64,000 nt of DNA, from positions 668,940,484-669,004,483 of the forward strand of contig OZ010788.1 of assembly GCA_963932465.1 (NCBI GenBank). Reading direction: 5' to 3'. Position 1 is the stretch's first letter. The number at the start of each line of letters is the position of its first letter. The position numbers and the translations under genes were made by a program. Source of the stretch: Maratus speciosus (taxonomy: Eukaryota; Arthropoda; Arachnida; Araneae; Salticidae). The notes under the pieces were generated by a model, which made no database searches, had not been told where the DNA came from, and saw nothing but the letters and a program-made list of their open reading frames with translations. This document shows positions 1 through 9,943 of this stretch, in pieces.

Positions 1-943
1 GTGTATATAAAATTTGCTTAGGGGGCCATCTACATATTAAAACGAACCATAACTTTGTTTTTTTCAATAACAGTACACAATTCTGACAGCATAAATAAAC
101 TCAACACCCTTCAATTAGTCTAAAAACAAATTTTTACGCAATTCGTACCATAAGTTTCCAAGAAATTATTTTAAAACGAGCGTATTTTAAGGGCTGTATC
201 CAAATTGAAGTTCGGTATTCGATTGTTGACCCAGAGAGCTCCCTTCTTGATCAAGGCACCTTAAGCAGTCAATTAAGCCTGTTAGATTACAGGATACCGT
301 AAGAAATTTCAAAATATTAGTCACTTGTATCGTAGACGGCTCCTTAAAACATCATTTTGCCGTTTTTTAAGCATAATTTGAAAACTACTTGGTAGAAAAA
401 TGTGAAATTTTGGATTTCTATAAAGCAGGCCTGAATAAATCTGAATCCATCAAAAAAAATTGTAGCTTGCAATTCATAATTTTTTTAATATTAATTTCAT
501 AATTCATATCAGAAAATTATAAAAATTGCAAATTCAACGTATTTATGTTTGGGTATATCAGTATTATTCCTACACAAAAAATTAGAACATTAGGATGAAA
601 ATTTCAGAAGTTATAAATAAAAATATGAAAATGTAATTTAATATTGGAAGCACTCAATTTTGAATGTATATAATTCAAAAACTTATCATTCAAATGACTT
701 GAAATTTGGTGCCGGGGCATAGTTTGAACCAAAGATTTGAAATATCTCATTAAAATTGGGTATTGCCATTGAAAAAAATGAAGTTTGGATTCGTTTTAAT
801 ATGTAGATGGCCCCCTAAGCAAATTTTATATACGTAATTTAAAAATAGACTTTGTTTCCAATCGTTCGGTACCAGTAACTTTCATCTACGATAATTTGTT
901 GAGGAGTTAGTAGGGGGTGTCTACTTTTTTTTTTCCATGACTG
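1..943. mobile_element. Tc1/mariner-type foldback element, truncated by window start
   Basis: Positions 3-50 and 784-830 are inverted copies of one sequence (TATATAAAATTTGCTTAGGG and onward), forming a large internal foldback. Outside it, an arm ends at 943 as the reverse complement of CAGTCATGGAAAAAAAAAAG, followed by TA at 944-945, which is the usual form of a Tc1/mariner inverted repeat at a TA target. The other outer end lies before base 1. No coding sequence is visible, so this looks non-autonomous. A second copy in the opposite orientation ends the window at 63139-64000. Confidence 0.65.
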
Positions 944-1025
944 TACGCCAAAATGCCTGGCTGTTTTTTTTTATTAGACATTCCGAATTCTCCCCAGAAA
1001 ATTTTTATTCATATTTTTGCTTTAG

Positions 1026-1101
1026 TAGGTAATGAACAGCTAACAGTAGAGCAGTTCAATGGGATACCTAGTAGCAGTGCTACTCCACTCCCTGTAGATG
1101 A
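1026..1101 (+). CDS. possible internal exon of an unrecognised host gene
   Basis: A short block of higher GC than its surroundings is preceded by a pyrimidine-rich tract ending in TTTGCTTTAG and followed at once by GTAAGTG, a near-consensus donor. Only one frame is open (phase 1 in, phase 2 out). It reads GNEQLTVEQFNGIPSSSATP followed by LPVD, about 24 codons. I do not recognise the protein. A chance match of splice signals around a short open stretch is the main alternative. No neighbouring exon was identified in the window, so a real gene would have very long introns here. Confidence 0.28.
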
Positions 1102-1429
1102 GTAAGTGTATAGCAAATCCTAGAGGAGCCATGAGAAAAGAGTTTAAGCGTAGCACAACAGTACTACAATAAAAAATAGAGAAGTTAAAAAATTTAAATA
1201 TGGAGAGGCTGAAAATTTATGAGAGGGTAGTTCGAGGACTATAGTATAAGTAGTAGGTAATGACTTTTCCATAAATAAAGTAAATCAAAATAACCAATTA
1301 ATTTTTTGTGGTGTGAATTGAAAATTTCTAAAAAAAAGTCTTCCCGATGCAGCAACACTGATGGCTAGTGACATACATCCGCTAACAGCGCCAGAGCGCA
1401 AGGGGTTAAAATAAATTTATATTGCAATG

Positions 1430-1745
1430 CTTCTTTAAATCTTCTCGAACTCAATTTGGAAATAATTTCAAAACGTTTCAACATACGAAGCTTTTTAATT
1501 CATTGTAATAAGAGGGTTATATTGCTTACTGGATCTTCGAAGTTACGAATTTATTAATGTGGATACTGAAAACCCTCCAACATCCATGTATATTACCATA
1601 AGAAATGGGCAAAGATATATTCAATTAGATTAAAATCTCCAGTTCTTTCGCTTACGAAGTAAATCGCAATTACACTCGAGGTGAAACATTGTTCCTGATT
1701 TCGCGTTTCCAGGAAATGGCAGTGTTTTATGCAAAATTTTTACGG
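1430..1745 (-). repeat. degraded member of dispersed repeat family S
   Basis: This contains the family S landmarks in minus orientation (GAATTTATTAATGTGGATAC, then ATTACCATAA and AGATTAAAATC), also found near 11520-11720, 25560-25680, 34500-34600, 40120-40230, 47290-47420, 49700-49820, 50815-50940 and 61220-61340. No open frame is preserved. Confidence 0.45.
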
Positions 1746-2097
1746 GTGAGGAAAAGTGAATTTTTTACTTAATAAATGTGTGCCATTTTTGTATGTTAGG
1801 GGAAAACAGGTTAAAATCGCATATTCAGGTTGGCATTTGTGTAGTATCTGCTTTGGAAAGGTTATATTAATAATTTTAGTTTTAATACTTGCTAAGTTTT
1901 AAAAATTCCTAACTATACACGACTTTAAAGTTTTTGAATCTTTTATATTATTTTGTATAGCATACTATTAAGGATTTATTTCAAGCACTGAAATTGTTGC
2001 TAACATTTATAGGTGCAATTTTGTGACTTCTTTTGCGATCTTCATTATCTTGGGAGTAAACTCCCATGTCCAACGTGCGATATAGAAAAACAGTAAT
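1746..2097. other. AT-rich stretch without recognised features
   Basis: No open frame, inverted repeat or repeat seen elsewhere in the window was recognised here. Confidence 0.4.
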
Positions 2098-2101
2098 TTA
2101 A

Positions 2102-2310
2102 GTTCTTAATTCTCGCTCTCGTGATATTCACGGACTGTGTCTTTTATTCAGATTGTTCAATTCCCACCAGTTCTATAAAATAGTGTAATTGGCTTTATTG
2201 TGGTATCATTTTACCTGTCATTAAATAAGTTGAATATTTCTTTTTCAAAAAAGTGGTGTCAATAAGCAATTTGAATTTTTAAACCGTAATTTAATGCCAC
2301 AGTTAAGGGG
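2102..2310. mobile_element. TTAA-flanked piggyBac-type MITE, copy 1
   Basis: The 209-bp sequence is bordered by TTAA at 2098-2101 and 2311-2314 and aligns along its length with 5080-5288, including CTTAATTCTCGCTC near the start and the GTTAAGGGG end. TTAA target duplication is the hallmark of piggyBac-type transposition. It has no coding capacity. The left end (GTTCTTAA) has diverged from the CCCCTTAA of the other copy. Confidence 0.65.
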
Positions 2311-2316
2311 TTAAGA

Positions 2317-2504
2317 CAGTGTTGCAAGATTGGGGACTTTTTTGTCCTCAGATTGTCGGTTGTCACCGCTTTTTTGGAAGATAAATTCGGTCTATTTAAA
2401 AATAGATTAAAAATTCTGAAAAATAACGTGAATTATGCTATTTTTAAAAAAGTGGCGACAGTCAAATAATCTGAATTTAAAAAGAATCTAATCTGGCAAC
2501 ACTG
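2317..2504. mobile_element. hAT-type MITE, copy 1 (188 bp)
   Basis: Terminal inverted repeats CAGTGTTGC...GCAACACTG enclose 188 bp, the same length as the copy at 12640-12827. The flanks GGTTAAGA (2309-2316) and GATTAAGA (2505-2512) match at seven of eight bases, as expected for an 8-bp hAT duplication. The left flank overlaps the right end of the TTAA-flanked MITE, so this insertion came later. Confidence 0.65.
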
Positions 2505-2687
2505 GATTAAGAGACCGTAAACAATATTAGAAGAAAAGGCACACAAAACTACATGGACAAGAGTGATTATGATTCTTATAAAGTTGATAAACAGGTGAAG
2601 ATCTTTTCTGAAATTTCTCAAATTTTAGTGAATATAACTATCAAATGGATAATTAAAGTTGTAACTTTTCCAAACTGGGCGAAGAAG

Positions 2688-2756
2688 TGTCCCGGCAAGT
2701 ATTCGAACCAAGGACTTTTGGTTGAAGCCGCTCTACCAACTGAGCTATCTAGGACA
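2688..2756 (-). ncRNA. tRNA-derived (SINE-like) pol III head, minus strand
   Basis: The minus strand reads an A-box-like TAGCTCAGTTGGTAGAGC and, about 25 bases on, a B-box-like GGTTCGAAT. The D arm (GCTC/GAGC) pairs, but the T arm after the loop does not, so this is unlikely to be a working tRNA. It mirrors the copy at 3173-3245. Confidence 0.5.
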
Positions 2757-3172
2757 AACCTAAGAGACACCTAATTCACCCAGAAACTTATTGACTATGA
2801 CATCTGGTCTGATATGGCTAGTTCCATGGGCTTTTGTAGTGTAAGTCACATAGATGAAAACTGCTATACTTGTTGGCCACCGTTATTTTCGAAACGTTTG
2901 CGTCGGTTTATTCAATTAATGAGATACTTCCGATAAAATAAGTCATATGTTTCCGTTCTAAAATACTGGTAACCAAAAATCACAGCATGTGACTTACACT
3001 ACAAGTGCTCATGGAACTAGTCATATGTGAATCAGCTGCACGAATAAATTACAGGTAATGGAAACTCCAAGAAACGATTACCTACGATTTATTCAGCATA
3101 GCTGAATAACATATCAAACCAGATGTCATAGTCATTCGGTTTCTGGATGAATTATGTGCCTGCTAGGTTTTT

Positions 3173-3245
3173 CAGCTATAGCTCAATTTGTAGAGCATTA
3201 GCGGCTTCAGCCAAAGGTGCCTGGTTCGAATCCTGACGTGGACAC
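3173..3245 (+). ncRNA. tRNA-derived (SINE-like) pol III head, plus strand
   Basis: A-box-like TAGCTCAATTTGTAGAGC is followed by a consensus B box, GGTTCGAATCC. The D stem pairs. The anticodon arm is irregular and lacks a clear T at position 33, so a tRNA-derived repeat is more likely than a functional tRNA. Confidence 0.5.
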
Positions 3246-3269
3246 TGTCACGCCCAGTTCATAAAAATT

Positions 3270-3715
3270 ACTACTTTAATTATTTATGTGTAAATACGTA
3301 TCTAGCGTTTTTCTGGGGTAATATTACTTGTATTTTATGAAGATAACTACACTTTTTTTCTTCAAATATTGCAGTCTTATTATTGAAATATTATTAGTTT
3401 AGTTTCTTAGTTAAATTTACATTATATATATATATATATATATTAACAATAATATTAAAAAACTAATTTATGATGCATTAAATCATGGTTTTCCAAAAAA
3501 AATCATATATTCTTTAATATACAATTAGTACTTAAATGATCTTTAAAAAACACATGCGTAAACAAAATTACGAAAAAAATATATATATAAAATAAGAAAA
3601 TATAAAAAAATAAAAAATATTACAGGACGGTAAAATAAGTAAAAAAAAAAAAAAATAGGAAGGTTAAGTAAAATAATCTGCCCTAATTGATAAATTAATA
3701 CTAACATTATAAAGA
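3270..3715. other. AT-rich spacer with TA microsatellite
   Basis: Low-complexity A/T-rich sequence containing a (TA)n run at about 3424-3443 and an A13-14 run near 3640. No gene is seen. Confidence 0.6.
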
Positions 3716-5040
3716 AGTAAAGTTTGCATGGGGTAATCTCTGGAACTACCGAACCGATTTCAAAATTAATGGTATCAAAATGATGCTATTAGTCCCCTGT
3801 TCCAACACAGGCTATATCTCATGTCGATGCCACTAAACCAAAGATGGTGCAGGAGCAAAGAACGTTCTAAATTGCGATTTTTCTGATACTGTAGGGGCAG
3901 GCAACATGAAATTGGGCATGGTGGTTACTTATAAGATATAAATCTCTAAGAACATTTCCTAAAAAAATTGAAATTTAAAAAGGGGTGAAAATGGACGAAA
4001 AGCGTTCTAAAAACTTTCTAAATTTGCGATTTCTACGCAATTTTAGGAAGTACCAAAACGATTCGAAAAATAATAGTTGCAACTTTGTGAAGGTAGAACC
4101 TGCTCAAACATAAGCTATATTTTATGTCGGTTCTACTACCACCAGTAGGTTGCAGGAACAATAAACGTTCTAAATTGCGAATTCTGTGATCCTCAAGAGG
4201 CTAGAAACTTGAAATATGGCATGGTAGTTACTTATAAAATATAAATGCCTTTTAGAAACAATCGGAAATAAACTCGAAATTAAAAAGTGGTGAAGCGAAG
4301 TGAAAGAATGAAAAGCTTTCTAAAACAGTTCTAAATTACGATTTCTATCATAGATGCCAACATCTCTTAATTATTCCGGAGTCTGATCCAAGATGAACAC
4401 GTTTTCAACCGGAAATTTTATTTAACAAAAAATTTCGAAATGAAATTAAAATCGTACCTCATAGAAAGAAGGCACATTTTCTTATATATATTTTCCGGTT
4501 TGAACATGCAAATTTTGGATCAAACTCCGGAATAATTAAGAGATGTTGGCATCTATGTTTCTATGCAAACTCAGGAAATAATAAACCAATTACAAAAGTA
4601 ATGGTTGCGAATCAATAGTGACAGTCTCTGATCATACAAGGGCTATATTTTATGCCAGTGCACTGCCACCTAGGGTTGACAGGAAAAACAAACGTTCTAG
4701 AAATGCCTTTAAAAACTTTCTAAATTATATTACGTTTTCTATGGAATATTAAGTAATACCAAACCGATTTCAAAATTAATGTTGGCAAAATAATGGTGAC
4801 AGTCCCTGTTTTAATATAGGCATTTTATGTTGATGCCACTACCAACTGAGAGTTAGTAGACCGTTAGACAAGAAGCTTGGAATTTGACATGATGATTAAT
4901 TTCAAAATGTAAATGTGTACTAAGAACGGTTTCTAAAAAATTCAAAACTTCAAATGAATACTGAAATGAGCATAAAAGCTTCAAAACATTTTCTAAATTA
5001 TCACTTATTTAGAAAGAATTTTAGTTCTTATTAATTTTAG
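3716..5040. repeat. degenerate tandem repeats of about 300 bp
   Basis: Landmarks recur in order: ACCGATTTCAAAATTAATG, then AGGCTATAT.TTATG, then an AACGTTCTAAATTGCGA-type motif. They appear around 3750, 4050, 4590 and 4770. The third unit region is interrupted by the MITE at 4349-4557. Similar minisatellite-like tracts occur inside arthropod transposons, but no parent element is visible here. Confidence 0.55.
4349..4557. mobile_element. TIR MITE (209 bp) with 7-bp flanking duplication
   Basis: The ends are exact inverted repeats starting CATAGATGCCAACATCTCTT and continuing for more than 30 bases. The direct flanks TTTCTAT at 4342-4348 and 4558-4564 look like a target duplication. Removing the element and one flank restores the tandem-repeat reading GATTTCTATGCAA seen in neighbouring units. 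The CA...TG ends suggest hAT, but that superfamily makes 8-bp duplications, so the class is open. Confidence 0.7.
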
Positions 5041-5079
5041 CTTAATTTCTACCTCATGCAGTGTAATAATGAAATTTAA

Positions 5080-5288
5080 CCCCTTAATTCTCGCTCCCGT
5101 CATATTCTCGGGCTGTGTCTTTTACTCAAATTGTTTGATTCCCACCGGTTTTATAAAATAGTGATATTGGGTATATCTTGGTATCGTTTTTACTGTCATT
5201 AAATAAGGTGAATATTTCTTTTTCATAAAAGTGGTGCCAATAAGCAATTTGAATTATTCAACCGTAATTTAATTCGAGCGTTAAGGGG
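5080..5288. mobile_element. TTAA-flanked piggyBac-type MITE, copy 2
   Basis: CCCCTTAATTCTCGCTC at the left and CGAGCGTTAAGGGG at the right form inverted ends. TTAA stands at 5076-5079 and 5289-5292. It is homologous over its length to 2102-2310 and is also 209 bp. It has no coding capacity. Confidence 0.7.
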
Positions 5289-5292
5289 TTAA

Positions 5293-5646
5293 ATCAAACT
5301 GTAGCTTAATTAGTAATTTTTGCTTTATTCCTATAAGTACAATTTCTTCTAATAAAAATTTGACAGTCAAATATCACTTAACATATTTCAAATATTACCC
5401 GAACAAAGACGCGCGGTTTGTTAGTAACCTATGAAATCTAAATCCCGCATAACAAGGCTACATATTATATAACAATTTTTTTCACATAACTATTGAACAA
5501 GTAATGCACCAAATAATAATAGCTAGATCGGCCCTATGTAAATTTTAAAAGGCCTAGTAAATTCTAAACAACCTGTATAAAAGATATAAATAATATAAGA
5601 AAACATCTTAATTTCTAATAATCAATCTTAATTTTCAGGTGACACA
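5293..5646. other. AT-rich sequence 5' of the transposase relic
   Basis: No terminal inverted repeat partner for the downstream transposase was identified. The sequence ends in a splice-acceptor-like TTAATTTTCAG just before the presumed start codon, so a spliced leader intron is possible. Confidence 0.4.
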
Positions 5647-7447
5647 ATGCCTCGTAACTATCAAAGAAAGACTACAAGACAAAGTTGGCCAGAGGAAAGT
5701 ATGGCTGGAACCATTAAAGATGTTTTAGAAAGAAAGATAGGTTATAAAAGAGCATCTGATACGTTCAACGTTCCTAAAACTACCCTTGAGGACAAGATTT
5801 GACCCCTGTAACAGCTGCTGAAAAAAAACTTAGGTAGATTTAAATGTGTTTTTACTGAGGCCAAGGAAAATGAATTGGTAGAGCATGTAATTTTACTCTA
5901 AGAAAGATTGTTTGGTCTTTCATTAAGAGATTTACGTGAACTTGCCTTTGAATTAGCGGAAAAAAACCGCCTTCCCCATACGTTTAATAGTAACAAAAGA
6001 ATGGCTGGAAAAGACTGGCTGTATGGTAGGGGTGCACAACCTGCGGCCCGCGGGCCACCAATTTCACCAGTATATTTATCCAGAAAAATTTTCCTAATTA
6101 ACTGACTGAAATTTTGCTATTAAATAATTCAGATGTTACTTTTAAATTTTTTGTGGTGGAAAACGATTTTTTAGCAAAAAGGTTGTGCAGCACTACTGTA
6201 TGGCTTCCTTCGTAGACATAAACATCTCTCACTAAGATACCCTGAGAAAACATCCATCGCTTGTGCAAAAGGCTTTAACCGTATTGCTGTCCAAAGTTTT
6301 TTCAGTCTGTTAATGTCCATTTATGAAAAGTATAAGTTTTCCTCTAATGACATCTACAATGTCGATGAAACTGGCATACTAACTGTAACCCACAAACCAT
6401 CAAAGATACTAGCTCTTCGGGCGAAGAAACAAGTAGGCTGTTTGACTTCTGCCGAGCGGGGTGTCCTCGTAATAGTTGAAATTTGTATGAATGCAGCTGG
6501 CAACTTCATGCCCCCGATGTTTATTTTTCCGAGAGTAACACAAAACCCTCTCTTGATGGATGATGCTTTCCCAGGCTCATTTGCTGTATATAACGGGAGT
6601 GGATGGATTACGAAAGAGGCCTTCATTATTTTGTTCAAAAAATTGATAAATTTTTCCAATCCTTCTCCTGGAAAGCCAGTTCTTTTAATTCTTGATGGAC
6701 ATTCAAGTCATGTTAAAAACATTGAGTTAATAAATCTAGCAAGAGAAAGCAATATAATTCTCTTATGTTTCCCTTCACACACAACACATCGTCTTCAGCC
6801 TCTTGATGTCTCATTCATGGCACCTCTAAACTCATACTACGAACAAGGAGTGAGGAAGTGGTTACTTTCCAATCTTGGGAGATCTGTAACAATTTTCCAA
6901 ATTAGAAAATCATCCAAAGCTGCATTTTTTAGAGCAGTAGTTATAAATACTCCAATTAGACGGTTTGAGAAAACAGGGATTTTTCCTTACAACAACGATG
7001 TTTTTCCTGGATCTATTTGCTCCTTCGGAAATAACAGAGAAACCCATGAAAGTCAGTGATAACAGACCTAGGGTAACCCATCCACAGGTTCGCATAGCTG
7101 CAGCAATAAATATTTCTGAAACATCGCAAGTTAATGGAGATCAACCTTCTACATCTAAAAGTGTTGACATCGCACATCCAGCAGTTGACAACATCCAGTC
7201 TCCCGCATCGATATCTTCAGATTGTGTACCACAGCAATCTGCATTTTCAATTTCGCCTAAAATGGTATTAACCCCTCCCAAAGAAGGCTTTAGAATTGAG
7301 AAAAGAGCTGATAAAAGAAGGGGAAAAACTGTTATTTTGACTTCTTCGCCCTATAAATCAGAGCTTGAAAAAGATATTAAGGAGAAAGAAGCCAAACAGC
7401 CTGTAAAACAAAAAAGGGAGATTTTTAAAAAGAAAAAAAGAAATTAA
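5647..7447 (+). pseudogene. pogo/Tigger-type DDE transposase, inactive
   Basis: A Tc1/mariner-superfamily transposase of the pogo/jerky branch would bind inverted repeats and cut and paste at TA. The region begins with an N-terminal helix-turn-helix stretch (GYKRASDTFNVPKTTLEDK). After the inserted MITE comes a CENPB-like part (YPEKTSIACAKGFN) and then the DDE_1 core: NVDETG near 6357, LILDGHSSH near 6690 and HRLQPLDVSFM near 6790. All three acidic positions are present. The copy is dead. Stop codons fall near 5801, 5816 and 5898, a 169-bp MITE interrupts 6027-6195, and a frameshift near 7005 moves the C-terminus into another frame, which ends in a lysine-rich tail at 7447. The core from 6313 to 7059 is the longest intact part (248 codons). 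Confidence 0.85.
6027..6195. mobile_element. hAT-type MITE inserted in the transposase (169 bp)
   Basis: The ends TAGGGGTGCACAACC and GGTTGTGCAGCACTA are imperfect inverted repeats. The perfect 8-bp direct repeat CTGTATGG flanks it at 6019-6026 and 6196-6203. Removing element and duplication keeps the host transposase frame. The GC-rich CTGCGGCCCGCGGGCC block after the left end is typical of some hAT families. Confidence 0.85.
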
Positions 7448-7504
7448 GAATCAATAAACAATCAAAAAAGATTGAGACCTATACAATGAAGAAAATTTGC
7501 TAGA

Positions 7505-7600
7505 TATTTTCACTATGACACTATTATTTTGACACTATTATTTTGTGACACCATATTGACATTATTATTTTGTGAGACCTTATTGACACTATTATTTTGA
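7505..7600. repeat. short minisatellite 3' of the transposase
   Basis: The motif TTGACACTATTATTTTG recurs about four times with small changes, spaced roughly 20-35 bp apart. It lies in the transposase 3' region, where a small palindrome around TCCGGTTTTAC (7718-7755) follows. Confidence 0.6.
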
Positions 7601-8262
7601 CACATGGAAGAAACTCTGTGAAATTTTGTTTTGTCAAAAATAATAAAAATGTATTTTTTTAGTATAATAAACAAGAATTGTTTGACCAAAATGAGTTTTC
7701 CAGCAATTTTAAATGGGTATCCGGTTTTACCCAACCTCTGTGGTAAAACCGGATTTTTGCATATGTTTGAAAAAAAGCCATTTTTTATATAATCAATTAT
7801 ATATATATTTTAAAAGAATGTGTTTTATTACAGCCAAAGATTCATTTAAAATTAAAAACGGTGTTCGGAGTTTGTTTTCCCATTTGACTGAATTTGAGAA
7901 CAACAAACAGTTATGGTATCCGATTTTGCCCCACGTTCTCCTATATATCTGTGGGATGTGTCCTTATCCTGTAGGATCTGTACGATACTATATATACAGT
8001 AGAAACCCGCTAATCCGAACTAATTCGGACCGGTGCTTGTTCGAATTACAAAAAATTCGGATTATCCGGAATTCCGATAAAAATATAAAAGGAAAAGATG
8101 CGTGCTAAGAAAATGTAAGTTATAAGTACTCAGTAGTACAGTAAACATCCTCTAATTCGGCATCCTAATGTTCGGCATGCTGGTAATCCGGCACAACTTT
8201 AGGAAAAAATACTATTCCTAATTAAAATAAATAATCATTGTTTAACGTCTGATATACGAGTT

Positions 8263-8715
8263 AAAAATAAAAAAATATATATTACAATTCATCAGACATA
8301 CAAGTAAAATTACATAAATACATTTAATACAATTAAAAAGCAAACGTTTCGAGCTAAATTTTAGCCCCTCATCAGTTGCAACAAAACATTCAAATGACAG
8401 AAAACTATATATCATGTTTACAGTTAAAAATTATTAGCAGTTAAAATTAAAGCGTAAAATTTTTTAAAACAATGCTGAGTATTCAGGAGGAAGTGCACAT
8501 GATTCATTTATCGGCGACGCTTGCTTACGAGTGAACATACCTTCCAGAAAAAATCTACTTTTAATATTATTGCAACCAGATCTGATAACTTTCATATTTG
8601 CGAAATCTGGGATATGGTCGGTATCTAAAGAATGCTGTACAATTTTAGAGAGTAGGTTTCCAGATTTGTAAGCACGTTTATGCTCGGCAAGGCGAATGGC
8701 GCAAGTGCGACCAGT
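8263..8715 (-). mobile_element. Penelope-like element, inverted truncated copy
   Basis: This arm is the reverse complement of 8980-9443 with few differences. Read on the minus strand it carries the same GIY-YIG-domain remainder (CAIRLAEHKRAYK), the 3' untranslated region and a hammerhead-like core (CTGATGAG complement at 8368-8375, CGAAAC complement at 8346-8351). Oppositely oriented truncated copies joined to a main copy are a known feature of Penelope-like elements. Confidence 0.65.
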
Positions 8716-8979
8716 AAAAAGGATTTTTTCTGAGCACCGCGTGTCATCCTCTGTAATTTGTAAGGCTCCCGCTATTTACATATCTCTACCCTACAACAAA
8801 TATCTTTCTGAAAAAATCTCTAGCCTTTTGAAGTCTCATAATATCAGTACATAATTCAAGCCTCAAAATGTTTTGAAAAACTTACTTTGTAAATCTAAAC
8901 CTAAAATCCCCGCTTACTAAGAACCGGTTCAATTTACAGTATCCCATGTAAAGATTGCGACTCGGTATATATTGGCGAA
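8716..8979. other. loop between the Penelope-like inverted arms
   Basis: About 260 bp not shared by the two arms. Its last part belongs to the plus-strand copy (start of the GIY-YIG block). The rest has no clear frame and may be degraded Penelope coding sequence. Confidence 0.4.
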
Positions 8980-9176
8980 ACTGGTCGCACTTGCGCCATT
9001 CGCCTTGCCGAGCATAAACGTGCTTACAAATTTGGAAACCTACAGTCTAAAATTGTACCGCATTCTTTAGATACCGACCATATCCTAGATTTCGCAAATA
9101 TGAAAGTTATCAGATCTGGTTGCAATAATATTAAAAGTAGAGTTTTTTCTGGAAGGTGTGTTCACTCGTAAGCAAA
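8926..9176 (+). pseudogene. Penelope-like element, GIY-YIG endonuclease fragment
   Basis: The frame reads TGSIYSIPCKDC, then SVYIGETGRTCAIRLAEHK, then HSLDTDHI. This matches the C-terminal GIY-YIG endonuclease of Penelope-like retroelements: the IY and YIG blocks, the catalytic-region arginine after GETG, and the EHK segment. In the family this domain follows the reverse transcriptase and nicks the target for priming. No reverse transcriptase is recognisable upstream of 8926, where a stop appears about eight codons before the block, so the copy is 5'-truncated. The 3' part runs without a gap into the untranslated region with a ribozyme-like core. Confidence 0.75.
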
Positions 9177-9314
9177 CGTCGCCGATAAATGAATCATGTA
9201 CACTTCCTCCTGAATACTCAGCATTGTTTAAAAAAATTTTATACTTTATTTAATTTTAACTGCTAATAATTTTTAGCTGTAAACATGATATATAGTTTTC
9301 TGTCATTTGAATGT

Positions 9315-9362
9315 TTTGTTGCACTGATGAGGGGCTAAAATTTAGCTCGAAACGTTTGCTTT
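9315..9362 (+). ncRNA. hammerhead-ribozyme-like core in Penelope-like 3' region
   Basis: CTGATGAG at 9324-9331 and CGAAAC at 9348-9353 enclose a stem II candidate (GGGGCTAAA with TTTAGCTC). This is the conserved catalytic core of a hammerhead self-cleaving RNA. Hammerheads are established in Penelope-like elements. I could not settle helices I and III, so cleavage activity is inferred only. The inverted arm carries the same core at 8346-8375. Confidence 0.6.
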
Positions 9363-9943
9363 TTAATTGTATTAAATGTATTTATGTAATTTTACTTGTA
9401 TGTCTGATGAATTGTAATATATATTTTTTATTTTTATACTATTCCTTGTTTAATTACTCCTGATGTTTATAATAATCCAATTAAACTTCAGAGTGAGGAA
9501 ATGCGTAACAACTTATTACAAACGGTTCAAAATCGCGAATCTGGAAATAGCTCAGTCGTTACGTCCACGAGGAGGAAAGAAAAAAGCATTTCTGTAGATA
9601 ATTCGCGAATCCATACTGTTGAAAGGAAAAATAAAGTTTTATCATCCGAATTAAATACTTTTTGCATTTTAGAAAATAATTTTATAGTACAGGCAAACAA
9701 ACTTATATTCGAGATTTTTTTAAGATGTGAGTAGGCCATTTTATATTTTTGTACATATGTTGTATACATTATTGATCATTTTGTTAATTCTATTCAAACT
9801 GTTTAAAGGAAAAAATACATGCTTTACTGCCATTTTTTGTTTAATTCTAACTTTTAAAAGTTTTTCCTGACATTCGCCTTGTAGAAAAAAATCGGTTCGA
9901 ATGAACTGGAATTTCGGATTAGCGGGATTCTACTGTACTAGTT

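Larger units (their letters stand above)
2671..3262. repeat. inverted repeat with a tRNA-like sequence at each outer end
   Basis: The arms at 2671-2851 and 2987-3262 are reverse complements with about 135 bp between them. Landmarks are TGACTATGACATCTGGT on the left arm and its complement at 3118-3134. The right arm carries about 95 extra bases. Each arm ends outward in a tRNA-like segment. The structure could be two SINE copies inserted head to head or a foldback element that acquired a tRNA head. Confidence 0.6.
7997..9935. mobile_element. pogo/Tigger-type element with TA target, internally disrupted
   Basis: The inverted ends CAGTAGAAACCCGCTAATCC (left) and the complement of CAGTAGAATCCCGCTAATCC (right) are bounded by TA at 7995-7996 and 9936-9937. 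The ends match the CAGTAGA-ACC-CG-TTATCCG style of Tigger elements. Most of the interior is the inserted Penelope-like inverted duplicate at 8263-9443. A second, nested pogo-like end (CAGTAAACATCCTCTAATTC) starts near 8141. A 77-codon open frame at 9501-9734 may be a leftover of the element, but I do not recognise it. Confidence 0.65.

Noticed and set aside
2688..2756. Functional tRNA gene
   Set aside because: The T arm does not pair and the anticodon loop is irregular, so a tRNA-derived repeat is more likely.
9501..9734. 77-codon frame inside the pogo-type element
   Set aside because: It could be a transposase leftover, but no motif supports this, so it is mentioned only within the element.
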